This document shows, piece after piece, positions 17,869 to 25,788 of a stretch of 64,000 nucleotides of DNA (the first letter of the stretch is position 1; every line of letters starts with the position of its first letter). Source of the DNA: Deltaproteobacteria bacterium (GTDB lineage Bacteria; JADJOY01). The notes under the pieces were generated by a model, which had not been told where the DNA came from, made no database searches, and saw only the letters and a list, made by a program, of their open reading frames with translations. The translations under genes and the position numbers were made by a program. The DNA lies in assembly GCA_016713535.1 (NCBI GenBank), contig JADJOY010000008.1:62001-126000 (forward strand), in the 5' to 3' direction.

Positions 17869-17904
17869 CGACTCGGAGCTGAGGAATTGTCCAGGTTTGA
17901 ATGG

Positions 17905-17920
17905 TGGCGTGGAAGTTGCT
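17905..17920 (+). promoter_or_regulatory. Sigma-54 promoter of pilin 2
   Basis: TGGCGTG-GAAG-TTGCT matches the -24/-12 consensus TGGCACG-N4-TTGCW with GG at 17906-17907 and GC at 17918-17919. Transcription would start near 17931, about 30 nt before the ATG. PilA genes of myxobacteria and pseudomonads are sigma-54/PilR dependent. Confidence 0.8.
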
Positions 17921-17961
17921 GGCTTGGTCCTCGCGCGCCAGTGCGCCCATTGGAGAACTCG

Positions 17962-18444
17962 ATGACGAGAAATGGCCCAGTCATGCGGTCGGGTGCGAGC
18001 GGATTCACGCTGGTCGAGCTGCTGATCGTGGTCGCGATCATCGGCATCCTCGCCGCGATCGCGATCCCTCAGCTCCTCGGTGCCCGCGAAAAGGGTCGCC
18101 ACGCCAGCTGCCAGACCGCGCTCCATACCCTCGACGGCGACGTCGTCAACCGGATGGAGTACTACGAAGGGATCGGTGACCCCGCCGCCGCGGACAAGGC
18201 GATCGACGACGTCATCACGCTCACGCAGGTGCAGCCGCAGATCCAGAACCCGCGCAACATGGGCCGGACGCCCATCGACCTCGGCTATGTCAAGGCCACC
18301 GGCCCGAGCTTCGTGCCGACGCCCGACACCACCTGCAGGGTCTACCTGTACGATGCCAGCACCACTGTCTCGCCGGTCTCGCCGACGGTGGTGCTGACCC
18401 AGTACGAGATGCGCGTGCGCTCGTACCGCGTGTCGCTGCACTGA
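17962..18444 (+). CDS. Type IV pilin-like protein (pilin 2)
   Basis: A 160-aa prepilin-like protein: leader MTRNGPVMRSGASG, then FTLVELLIVVAIIGILAAIA with Glu5, processed by PilD/N-methylated. ATG 17962 has GGAG 6 nt upstream. Two cysteines (HASCQT and TTCRV) match those of pilin 1, as do NPRNMG, SFVPT, VYLYD and VRSYR. It sits alone behind a strong sigma-54 promoter with a large hairpin downstream, so it is a monocistronic, activator-dependent gene. No pilus assembly genes are in the window. Confidence 0.88.
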   Translation: MTRNGPVMRSGASGFTLVELLIVVAIIGILAAIAIPQLLGAREKGRHASCQTALHTLDGDVVNRMEYYEGIGDPAAADKAIDDVITLTQVQPQIQNPRNMGRTPIDLGYVKATGPSFVPTPDTTCRVYLYDASTTVSPVSPTVVLTQYEMRVRSYRVSLH

Positions 18445-18445
18445 A

Positions 18446-18506
18446 GCACGACGCCGCGCTCGCGCGGTGAGCCGCCCGGGGCTCGGTGAGCCTCGGGCGG
18501 TCGTGC
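18446..18506 (+). terminator. Nested hairpins after pilin 2
   Basis: Outer arms GCACGAC (18446) and GTCGTGC (18500-18506) enclose CCGCGC/GCGCGG (18454-18467) and CCGCCCG/CGGGCGG (18472-18500). Begins 2 nt after the stop. No T-run. Confidence 0.5.
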
Positions 18507-18568
18507 ATCCGACGGGCGAGGGCTGGTCACGCCTGGCGGAGGAGCGTAGACGTCCCCGGGGGGCGGGC

Positions 18569-18574
18569 TATACT
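18569..18574 (+). promoter_or_regulatory. Candidate -10 of the ECF transporter operon
   Basis: TATACT about 80 nt before the S-component start, followed by the hairpin CCCC-TTTTC-GGGG flanked by GGCG/CGCC (18576-18598) in the leader. No strong -35 and no recognised riboswitch. Confidence 0.3.
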
Positions 18575-18655
18575 CGGCGCCCCTTTTCGGGGGACGCCGC
18601 GTGTTCCGCGGTGAATCGGTCGACGACATCGAACGCAGTCGAACGAGGGACGCCG

Positions 18656-19441
18656 GTGCGTGATCTGATCCGGATGTGGAGCAACACCCGCATGATCGTG
18701 CTGGTGGCGATCAGCGCCGCCGTGTACGCCGCGATCCTGCTTCCGTTCAAGCTGTTCCCCATCGTTCCGGGAGTCACGGAGCTGCGTCCCGCGACCGCGA
18801 TCCCGCCGCTCGCGTCGCTGCTGTTCGGCCCCGCTGCCGCATGGGGTATGGGTTTCGGCAACCTGATCGGCGATTTCGCGAGCGGGCTCGGCCCGGTCAC
18901 GCCGTTCGGGATGCTGGGCAATTTCCTGCTCGGATGGATGCCGTACCGGCTGTGGCGTGCGATGAGCAGCGAGCCCCTGCCGCGCTTCATCTCGGGTGAG
19001 AAGGCCTCCGCGTCGTCGCAGGGCCTCCTCGTCCAGGTCGCCGAGTTCCTCTTCATCATCGTGGTCGCGAGCGCGGCCTGCGCGTTGGTGATCGGGTGGG
19101 GGGGGCTCATCTTCGAGGCCTTTCCGGTCAAGGCGGTGGTTCCGATCATCTTCGTCAACAACGTCCTGTGGGGCGGGTTCGTCACCCCGCTGGTGGCGCG
19201 CGCCGTCGCCCCGCGGGTCCGGGCGTGGGGTCTCACCGCGGACCAGATCCTCGGGGTCTCGCAGCGGTCGCAGAGTCCCACCCGGCTGATCGGGCTCTTC
19301 CTCGCGCCCGCGAGCGCGCTGGGCGGCGTCCTCGTGCTCTATCTGCTCGCCGGGAGCCCGGGTGAGGCAGCGGGGGTCGATCTGCGGTGGCTGGCAGGCG
19401 TGCCCTCGGTTCTGGTCCTGGTGGGCACCGCGCTGCTGTGA
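18656..19441 (+). CDS. ECF transporter S component
   Basis: A 261-aa membrane protein with about six helices. MIVLVAISAAVYAAILLPF, TELRPATAIPPLASLLFGPAAAWGMGFGNLIGDF and GMLGNFLLGW are the pattern of S components (QueT/BioY-like fold) that bind a vitamin or precursor. Start GTG 18656 with GAGGGA 5 nt upstream; ATG 18674 is an alternative. Followed directly by the ATPase and T-component genes, making a complete group I ECF transporter. Substrate not assignable from sequence. Confidence 0.8.
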   Translation: MRDLIRMWSNTRMIVLVAISAAVYAAILLPFKLFPIVPGVTELRPATAIPPLASLLFGPAAAWGMGFGNLIGDFASGLGPVTPFGMLGNFLLGWMPYRLWRAMSSEPLPRFISGEKASASSQGLLVQVAEFLFIIVVASAACALVIGWGGLIFEAFPVKAVVPIIFVNNVLWGGFVTPLVARAVAPRVRAWGLTADQILGVSQRSQSPTRLIGLFLAPASALGGVLVLYLLAGSPGEAAGVDLRWLAGVPSVLVLVGTALL

Positions 19442-19494
19442 CCGGACGCGCGCGCGTTGCCGTCGCGTGCCCTCCGCCGAACCCGACCGCCCCG

Positions 19495-21041
19495 ATGAGC
19501 GTCGTCCTCGAGATCGCCGGGCTCGGGTTCGCGTACCGCGGCACCGAGGCACGGGTGCTGCGTGACGTCGAGCTGACGATCTCGAGCGGCGAGAGCGTCG
19601 CGGTCGTGGGCGCCTCCGGCGCCGGGAAGACCACACTCCTGCGGTGCGCCAACGGACTCGTCCCGGCGTTCTTCCCGGGTCAGCCGAGAGCCTGGGTGTC
19701 CCGCGCGCCGAGATCGCGCGCCGCGTCGCCGAGTGCCTCGGGCTGGTGGGCCTGGCCGGCTTCGAGCGCCGGGAACCGGCGACCCTCTCGGGTGGTGAGA
19801 AGCAGCGCCTGGCGATCGCCTCGGTGCTCGCGATGCGGCCGAGCCTGATCCTCCTCGACGAGCCGACCACCGACCTCGACCCGGTCGGGAAGGGCGAGGT
19901 CCACGCGATCCTGCGCCGGCTCGCCGCCGACGGGCTCGCCGTCGCGGTGATCGAGCACGAGACCGAGGAGCTGCTCGACCTCGACCGGATCCTGCACCTC
20001 GACGCCGGCGCGGTGCGTCGCGATGGCCCGCCGCGCCGCCTGCTCCTCGAGGTCGCGGAGCTCGCCGCGGCGGGTGTCGAGCCGCCGGTGGCGGCGCGCG
20101 CCTCGCGCTGGCTCGGTCTCGCCGAGGTGGTCCGCGAGGAGCGCTTCGCGGACGAGGTGGCCGCGCGCGGGGTGCAGGTCGAGCGCACGGGGGTCCGTCC
20201 CCGATTGGCGACCCGCGGGGAGGCGCCGGTGATCGAGGTCGATCACCTCGTGCACCGCTACCCGCTACGCGACCAGCCCGCCGTCGACGACGTGAGCCTC
20301 GCCATCCGTCCCGGTGAGTTCGTGGCCCTGCTCGGCGCCAACGGCTCCGGCAAGACCACCCTCGCCAAGCACCTGAACGGGCTCCTCCCGCCCACCAGCG
20401 GCGCGGTCCGGGTCGCGGGCCACGATGCCAAGAAGGCCGGCACCGCGCAGCTCGCTCGCCACGTCGGCTACGTCTTCCAGGACCCCGACCACCAGATCTT
20501 CTCGGCCACGGTCTGGGAGGAGATGGCGTTCGGCCCCCGCAACCTCGGCGTGGGCGAGGATCAGCTCGAGTCGCGAATCCTCGCAGCGCTCGAGGTCGTC
20601 GGCCTCACCGAGGAGCGCGACCGGGATCCCTTCGTCCTCACCAAGGGCCAGCGTCAGCGTCTGGCGGTGGCGAGTGTGCTCGCGACCGCGCCCGAGATCC
20701 TGGTCCTGGACGAGCCCACGACCGGACTGGATTACAACGACCGCGAGCGCATGCTCGCGCTCCTCGCCGACCTCCATCGACGCGGGCACACCGTGCTGGT
20801 CATCACCCACGCGATGGAGGTGGTCGCCAGCCACTGCGAGCGAGCGCTGGTCATGGCAGGCGGCAAGCTGGTGTTCGACGGCGGCATCCCGGAGCTCTTC
20901 GCGAACGACGAGGTGTTGGCACGTGCGCGGCTGCGCGCGCCGACCGCGTGGCGGCTCGGCCGCATGCTGGGCCTCGAGACGCTCACGCCAGAGGAGCTCG
21001 GCGCGGCGCTGCGCGGCGGTGGCGGCGGGAACGGCGCATGA
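19495..21041 (+). pseudogene. ECF transporter double ATPase, N-terminal domain broken
   Basis: Two ABC ATPase domains in tandem (EcfA-EcfA' type). The N-terminal domain begins at ATG 19495 (or GTG 19438, overlapping the S-component stop) and shows Walker A GASGAGKTTLL, but after AFFPG (about 19680) the frame shifts and the Q-loop region is missing: compared with the second domain about 45-50 codons are absent. It resumes as ESLGVPRAEIARRVAECLGL with signature LSGGEKQRLAIA and Walker B LILLDEPTTDLD. The C-terminal domain is complete: GANGSGKTTLA, VFQDPDHQ, LTKGQRQRLAVA (signature degenerate), ILVLDEPTTGLD. Either a real deletion or an assembly collapse. Confidence 0.8.
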
Positions 21042-21871
21042 AGCTATTCCTCTACCTCGATCGCGAGAGCGTGGTGCATCGCCTCCACCCGGTCACGAAG
21101 CTGGTGGCGCTGCCGGTACTGTTCGGTGTGGCGATGCGCCTCGAGCGGCTCGAGACACTCGCGCTGCTCGCGCTGGTGGTGGTGGTGGTCGCGGCGCTCG
21201 GGCGGGCCCTCGACGCGGTCGCCGGGATGGCGTCGCTGCTGCTCACGTTGCTGATCGCGACGACGCTCATGTGGTGGCTCTTCGCGCCCCAGGGCGGCCT
21301 TCTCCGAGATGGCTTCCAGCCCGCGGCGCTGGCGCGCTCCGCCGGGCTAGGGCTCCGCCTCGCGCTCATGGTGGCGAGCGGTATCGTGTTTCTGGCCACC
21401 ACGCGGGTGGAGGACTTCGCTCACGGGCTGCGCACCCTGGGGCTGCCGTACCGGGTGGCCTTCGCGCTCACGCTCGCGTTCCGGCTCGTGCCGACGTTCG
21501 TCGCATCGGGCCGGGCGGTGGCCGAGGCGCAGCGCGCGCGCGGGCTCGACCTCGACCACGGCGGCCTGGTGACGCGGATGCGCCGCTACACGCCGCTGGT
21601 GGTGCCGATGTTCCTGACTTCGATCCGCCGCGCCGATCGCCTCGCCGCGGCGCTCGAGACCCGCGGCTTCGGCTCGGGCGAGAAGCGAACCGACCTGGTC
21701 GAGCATCGCTTCGGTGGACGGGACGCGCTCGCGGCGGTGCTGCTGGTCGGGCTGGTGGCGGCGAGCCTGTGGGGAGGGGAGCTCGCCTCGCAGCCGGCGG
21801 TCCAGGCCGCGCTGGGCTCGGCGCGCGCATGGCTGGAGGCGCTCTACGCGAAGGCCGCGTCGCGGCCGTGA
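21038..21871 (+). CDS. ECF transporter T component
   Basis: A 277-aa membrane protein with five or six helices and the two coupling motifs of EcfT proteins, ARG in EAQRARGLDLD and TRG in AALETRGFGSG, which contact the ATPases. Overlaps the ATPase stop by 4 nt (ATGA). Completes the transporter encoded from 18656. Confidence 0.9.
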   Translation: MKLFLYLDRESVVHRLHPVTKLVALPVLFGVAMRLERLETLALLALVVVVVAALGRALDAVAGMASLLLTLLIATTLMWWLFAPQGGLLRDGFQPAALARSAGLGLRLALMVASGIVFLATTRVEDFAHGLRTLGLPYRVAFALTLAFRLVPTFVASGRAVAEAQRARGLDLDHGGLVTRMRRYTPLVVPMFLTSIRRADRLAAALETRGFGSGEKRTDLVEHRFGGRDALAAVLLVGLVAASLWGGELASQPAVQAALGSARAWLEALYAKAASRP

Positions 21872-21905
21872 GCGGTGGCGCGGTGCAATCGTCTCGGAGG
21901 TGCGG

Positions 21906-22949
21906 ATGAAGAGCGCTCAGCGCCCACGGGCGTCGGCGTCACGTCGTGCGGTTCACGCGGTCGCCCCGGTGCGGATCGACCTCGCCGGCGGAACCGTCGA
22001 CCTGTGGCCGCTCTACGTGCTCTTCCCGGGCGCCGCGACGATCAACGTCGCGGTGCGGATCTTCGCGCACTGCTGGATCGAGCCGCTGTCGGGCAGGCGG
22101 GTGCGGATCGAGTCCCTCGACCAGGGCGTGGTGGCCGAAGGGGACTCGCTGGCCTCCATCGCCGGCAGCGCCCTACCGCTGCCTCGGGTCCTCGCCTCCG
22201 AGCTCGCACCCGAGGGTGGGTTTCGCATGGTGCTGCGTGCCGAGGCGCCGGCCGGCTCCGGTCTGGGCGGGTCGTCGGCGCTCGCGGTCGCCATCGCGAC
22301 CGCGCTGGATGCGTGGCGCGGGCAGCGGCGCTCCAAGTGGCGTACGGTCGAGGTATGTCGCAACGCCGAGGCACGAGTGCTGGGGGTCCCGACCGGCGAC
22401 CAGGACTACCATCCGCCGCTCTGGGGTGGTCTGGTGGCGCTGCGATTCGGGCTCACCGGCGTGGCGCGGGAGGCGCTGACGGTCGACCTCGACGAGCTCG
22501 AGCGCCGGCTGGTGCTTGGCTACTCGGGCGTGTCGCGAAGCTCGGGTCTGAACAACTGGGACGTGTTCCGAGGTGTGGTCGAGAGGCGCAGCGCGCTCAC
22601 GCGGCGCCTGGGGGCGATCGTCGACGCCACTCGCGCCCTCGGCGAAGCGCTCGAGGCGGGCAACTGGCCGGCTGCAGCCGCGGCCATGGACGAGGAGTGG
22701 GCCGCTCGCGCCAAGCTCGCCCCAGGAATCCGCACCCCCGAGCTCGATCGGATCGAGCGGGCCGCACGCCGCGCCGGCGCGACCGCGGCCAAGGTGTGCG
22801 GCGCGGGCGGCGGCGGTTGTATCGCGTTCCTCACCGCCCCCGAGCGGAGGGGCGCAGTGGAGGCGGCGATCGAACGAGGGGGCGGTCAGGTATTGCCCTC
22901 GGCGATCGTGCGCAGGGGGGTTCGCGTACGGCACGCGTCAGCTCCGTGA
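21906..22949 (+). CDS. GHMP family sugar kinase
   Basis: A 347-aa GHMP kinase: motif 1 PVRIDLAGGTVD (21-32), ATP loop APAGSGLGGSSALA (114-127) and motif 3 GAGGGG (299-304). The closest visible pattern is D-glycero-D-manno-heptose 7-phosphate kinase/HddA-like or fucokinase-like enzymes, which share RIDLAGGTxD. Start ATG 21906 with GGAGG 5 nt upstream. It follows the ECF T component by 34 bp and is probably cotranscribed, which suggests phosphorylation of the imported substrate; that link is inference. Confidence 0.85.
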   Translation: MKSAQRPRASASRRAVHAVAPVRIDLAGGTVDLWPLYVLFPGAATINVAVRIFAHCWIEPLSGRRVRIESLDQGVVAEGDSLASIAGSALPLPRVLASELAPEGGFRMVLRAEAPAGSGLGGSSALAVAIATALDAWRGQRRSKWRTVEVCRNAEARVLGVPTGDQDYHPPLWGGLVALRFGLTGVAREALTVDLDELERRLVLGYSGVSRSSGLNNWDVFRGVVERRSALTRRLGAIVDATRALGEALEAGNWPAAAAAMDEEWAARAKLAPGIRTPELDRIERAARRAGATAAKVCGAGGGGCIAFLTAPERRGAVEAAIERGGGQVLPSAIVRRGVRVRHASAP

Positions 22950-22994
22950 CGGTGTGCGACGGAGCTCACGGGCATCTCCGTCAGGGTTGCAGCG

Positions 22995-23010
22995 AGGCCC
23001 TCTCGGGCCT
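22995..23010 (+). terminator. Hairpin after GHMP kinase
   Basis: AGGCCC, loop TCTC, GGGCCT; T-rich TATCTTTT follows about 18 nt later. Confidence 0.4.
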
Positions 23011-23084
23011 GTGCATCACATGTTGATATCTTTTCCGCACCGAGTCGTGCCGGAGCCGATCCACTTTTCTTGAGGAAACACCTG

Positions 23085-23102
23085 ATGTATTGGGTAACGT
23101 AA
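23085..23102 (+). other. Possible five-codon leader ORF (MYWVT)
   Basis: ATG 23085 has TGAGGA 8 nt upstream, the best ribosome binding site in this AT-rich leader, and ends at TAA 23100-23102, overlapping the ATG (23102) of the HEAT-repeat gene as TAATG. Could couple translation of the next gene. Confidence 0.3.
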
Positions 23103-23836
23103 TGATTGCAGAACCATATGTCAGGTTAGCTCGACAAATTTCGATGAAAAGTTGGCGCCGGATCGGGTGGCCTTCACGGCGGCGGAGCTGTGGGATTGTC
23201 GGCTGGGCGGCGTCACATCGGGCACGGATCGCGCGGCAGCTCGCGATCGGCGTGGCCGCTTTCTTGACGGCCGCCACGATCGCGTCTGCGGAGCCGCCGT
23301 CCCCCCGCCCGCGACCCCCGGGGCGCTCGCTCGAGGATCTCGTCGAGGACCTCGGTCGGCAGGATCCGCGGGCGCGAATGGCGGCTGCGCGCGGGCTGGC
23401 GGTCCAGGGTGACCGTGCCGCGCCAGCCGTCACCGAGCTGGCTGCGGCGCTCGAGGACGAAGATCACCTGGTTCGGCTGGAGGTCGCGCGTGCCCTGCGA
23501 GCGGTCGCGCCCCATACCCGGGATGCCATCCCGGCGCTGGTGCGCGCCCTCGACGATCGGTTCTCCGACGTCCGGGTAGAGTGCGCCTACGCCATCGGCG
23601 CGATCGGGCCGGACGCCAAGCCGGCGGTACCGGCGTTGACCAAGCTGCTCTCCGACCGCCACGCTCGCAGGGCCGCCGCCTGGTCGCTGGGCAACATCGG
23701 ACCGGGCGCGCGCGACGCGCTCGTGCCGCTCGAACGCGCCCGCGACGGCGAGAGCGACGCCCAGGTCCGCGAGGAGCTGACGTGGGCGCTCGAGCGGGTG
23801 CGCTGGCGGGAGCCGGCACGCGGCGGTCCCGAATGA
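23102..23836 (+). CDS. HEAT-repeat secreted protein
   Basis: Up to 244 aa. A hydrophobic segment ARQLAIGVAAFLTAATIASA suggests a signal peptide, followed by a PRPRPPG linker and about four HEAT/PBS-lyase type repeats (for example PAVTELAAALEDEDHLVRLE, AIPALVRALDDRFSDVRVE, AVPALTKLLSDRHARRAA). Start is uncertain: ATG 23102 (coupled to the leader ORF) or ATG 23144; the first would make an unusually long signal region. Probably a periplasmic scaffold for protein interaction. The upstream 22950-23150 is AT-rich. Confidence 0.7.
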   Translation: MIAEPYVRLARQISMKSWRRIGWPSRRRSCGIVGWAASHRARIARQLAIGVAAFLTAATIASAEPPSPRPRPPGRSLEDLVEDLGRQDPRARMAAARGLAVQGDRAAPAVTELAAALEDEDHLVRLEVARALRAVAPHTRDAIPALVRALDDRFSDVRVECAYAIGAIGPDAKPAVPALTKLLSDRHARRAAAWSLGNIGPGARDALVPLERARDGESDAQVREELTWALERVRWREPARGGPE

Positions 23837-24125
23837 GAGCTCGCAACGGAATCGAGCGCGAGCGGGGCGCTCGCGGGCGGGCGGTGCTCCCCGCGCTGCA
23901 AGGCCGCTCTGGCGACGAAATTCGATCCCGAGGTCGCGTGGCGCGCGGCGAGACGCGACGCGCGCTCCCGCGGCTTCGCTAGACAACCCACGTGCTTCGC
24001 GCTACGTGTGGAGCGCTCGGCGACATCGCTCGCCATCGTCGGTAGGCGGCCTTCGCGCGCGGGTGGTTGGCGCGGTGGCTGCCGTTCGCGACGCGGTCCC
24101 CATCAACCCACGAGGGCACGGCCTC
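23837..24125. other. Intergenic region before fabH
   Basis: About 290 bp. All frames are open for some length but rich in Arg/Ala with no start context or similarity; nothing supported. Confidence 0.5.
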
Positions 24126-25119
24126 ATGATCCGAAGCTACGTCAAAGGTTTGGGGGTCTACATTCCCCCGAAGGTGGTCAAGAACAAGGACCTCGAAGTC
24201 CTGATGACCACGTCGGACGAGTGGATCCGCCAGCGCACCGGCATCGAGGAGCGCCATTACGCCGAGGAGGGTGTTTGGACGAGTGACCTCGCGCTCGAGG
24301 CCACCCGCGCCGCCGTGGCCGATGCGGGCATCACGATCCAGGACATCGACTTCATCCTGCTCGCGACGCTCAGTCCCGATCGGCACTTCCCCGGCACGAG
24401 CTGCTATCTGCAGCAGAAGCTCGGCATCCCCGGCGTGGCGGCGATGGACATCCGCAACCAGTGCACGGGTTTCCTCTACGGGCTCGCCACCGCCGACGCG
24501 TTCGTGCGCACGGGTGCCTACAAGAACGTGCTCGTGGTGGGCGCGGAGGTGCATTCGTCGGCGCTCGACTTCAGCACCAGCGGGCGCCAGGTCTCGGTGC
24601 TCTTCGGCGACGGCGCTGGCGCCGCGGTCATCTCGCCCACCGAGGAGGACCGCGGCCTCATCAACTCCAACCTGCACGCCGACGGTCGCGGCGCCGGAGG
24701 AGCTGTGCCTGCACGTGTGGAACATCTCCAAGAAGCCGTACCTGATGCCCGCCGAGGTCGAGGCCGGGGAACATTGGCCGAAGATGAACGGCCGGGCCGT
24801 CTTCAAGGAGGCGACCACCAACATGAAGCAGGCGATCCTCGACGCCCTCGCCGCCGCGGGCAAGACCGTCGAGGACATCGCCCTGCTGGTGCCGCACCAG
24901 GCCAACCTCCGCATCAACCAGTGGGTCGCCAGCGAACTCGGCTTCCCCGACGAGAAGGTCGTCAACAACATCCAGCGCTACGGCAACACCACGGCCGGCT
25001 CGATTCCGATCGCGCTCCACGAGGCGCGCGAGCAGGGCCGGCTCAAGCGCGGTGATCTGGTGTGCATCGCCGCGTTCGGCGCCGGTTTCACCTGGGGCGC
25101 CGCGCTGATGCGGTGGTGA
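24126..25119 (+). CDS. fabH: 3-oxoacyl-ACP synthase III (frameshifted)
   Basis: A beta-ketoacyl-ACP synthase III of 330 aa after correction, condensing acetyl-CoA (or another starter) with malonyl-ACP. ATG 24126 has GAGGG 9 nt upstream. Triad Cys113 (RNQCTGFLYG), His257 (VPHQANLRI) and Asn287 (YGNTTAGS); RQRTGIEERHYAEE and FGDGAGAAVISP are typical. The frame breaks in GCCGGAGGAG (24693-24702): removing one G restores LHADGRGAEELCLHVW. The length 994 = 3x331+1 agrees. Probably a sequence error. Other fab genes are not adjacent. Confidence 0.92.
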
Positions 25120-25210
25120 GCCGCGGGAGCGGATTGCGACGCGCCTCGCGGCGATGCTATCAACGGCACGCGCGCGGCCGGACCACCGGGCCGCGCCGAG
25201 GAGCGCGCGC

Positions 25211-25726
25211 ATGATCGTCACGTCGAAGCCTTCCAACTGCGCCCGTGGTTTCATCGTGCGTGCCCTGGCGCTCGCAGCGGTGCTGTCCGGGGTCGGCGGC
25301 TGTGCCGCGGTCGACGTCATCGACCCGTGGCGGACGGACTACGTGCCGCGCTACCACCTCGGCGACTCCTGGTACGACTTCGACGTGCGCGTGGTCGACC
25401 ACTGCGACCACCCGATCGACGGGTTGAAGGTGCGCTTGCGGGGCATCCGCAAGCTCGACGGCGATCGCAACGCCCCCGAGACCGAGTTCTACCTGTTCGG
25501 CGTCAGCGGCGACGCCGGCGAGCCCGGCCTGGTGCGATTCCACTTCCCGGCACCGAGCGACCCACGCGCGCTCGACCTCTACGCGGTGCTCTACGAGAGC
25601 GATCGCGACGTTCACTCGACCCACTACTTCCCCGGGAAGTACGGGTACCTCAAGTGGGCGCACCACGAGGTCGACCTCGGCAAGGACCGCTTCGCGCTGG
25701 TCCATCTCTCCCCCGACGACGTCTGA
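25211..25726 (+). CDS. Putative lipoprotein
   Basis: A 171-aa protein with a lipoprotein signal: hydrophobic VRALALAAVLSGVGG before Cys. The mature part has VDVIDPWRTDYVPRYHLGDSWYDFDVRV and several acidic/aromatic stretches resembling carboxypeptidase-regulatory or transthyretin-like beta folds (DHCDHPIDGLKVRLRGI), but no family is recognised. Single gene; a strong hairpin overlaps its stop. Confidence 0.65.
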   Translation: MIVTSKPSNCARGFIVRALALAAVLSGVGGCAAVDVIDPWRTDYVPRYHLGDSWYDFDVRVVDHCDHPIDGLKVRLRGIRKLDGDRNAPETEFYLFGVSGDAGEPGLVRFHFPAPSDPRALDLYAVLYESDRDVHSTHYFPGKYGYLKWAHHEVDLGKDRFALVHLSPDDV

Positions 25727-25751
25727 CCCTTCACCGAGCGGTCGGAGGGTC
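25725..25751. terminator. Hairpin at convergent gene junction
   Basis: GACCCT, bulge TCA, CCGA, loop GCGG, TCGG, AGGGTC: a 10-bp interrupted stem starting inside the lipoprotein stop codon. Confidence 0.5.
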
Positions 25752-25788
25752 GCGTCGAGCACCGTCGGGGCGTCACGCCGGCGGCGCG

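Larger units (their letters stand above)
17326..17961. other. Long regulatory intergenic region upstream of pilin 2
   Basis: About 635 bp with no credible gene. It holds the hairpins 17422-17430/17457-17465 (CGGGGGCTT/AAGCCCCCG) and 17483-17488/17495-17500 (GGAGCC/GGCTCC), a short repeat resembling the palindrome of 50734-50778, a long-range inverted repeat, and the sigma-54 promoter of pilin 2. Confidence 0.6.

Noticed and set aside
19387-21041. Two separate ABC ATPase genes
   Set aside because: The second frame resumes in the middle of the first ATPase domain, so this is one broken gene rather than two.
23581-23982. Open frame with small basic tail after the HEAT-repeat gene
   Set aside because: Mostly antisense-like or out-of-frame sequence; tail rich in Arg with no similarity.
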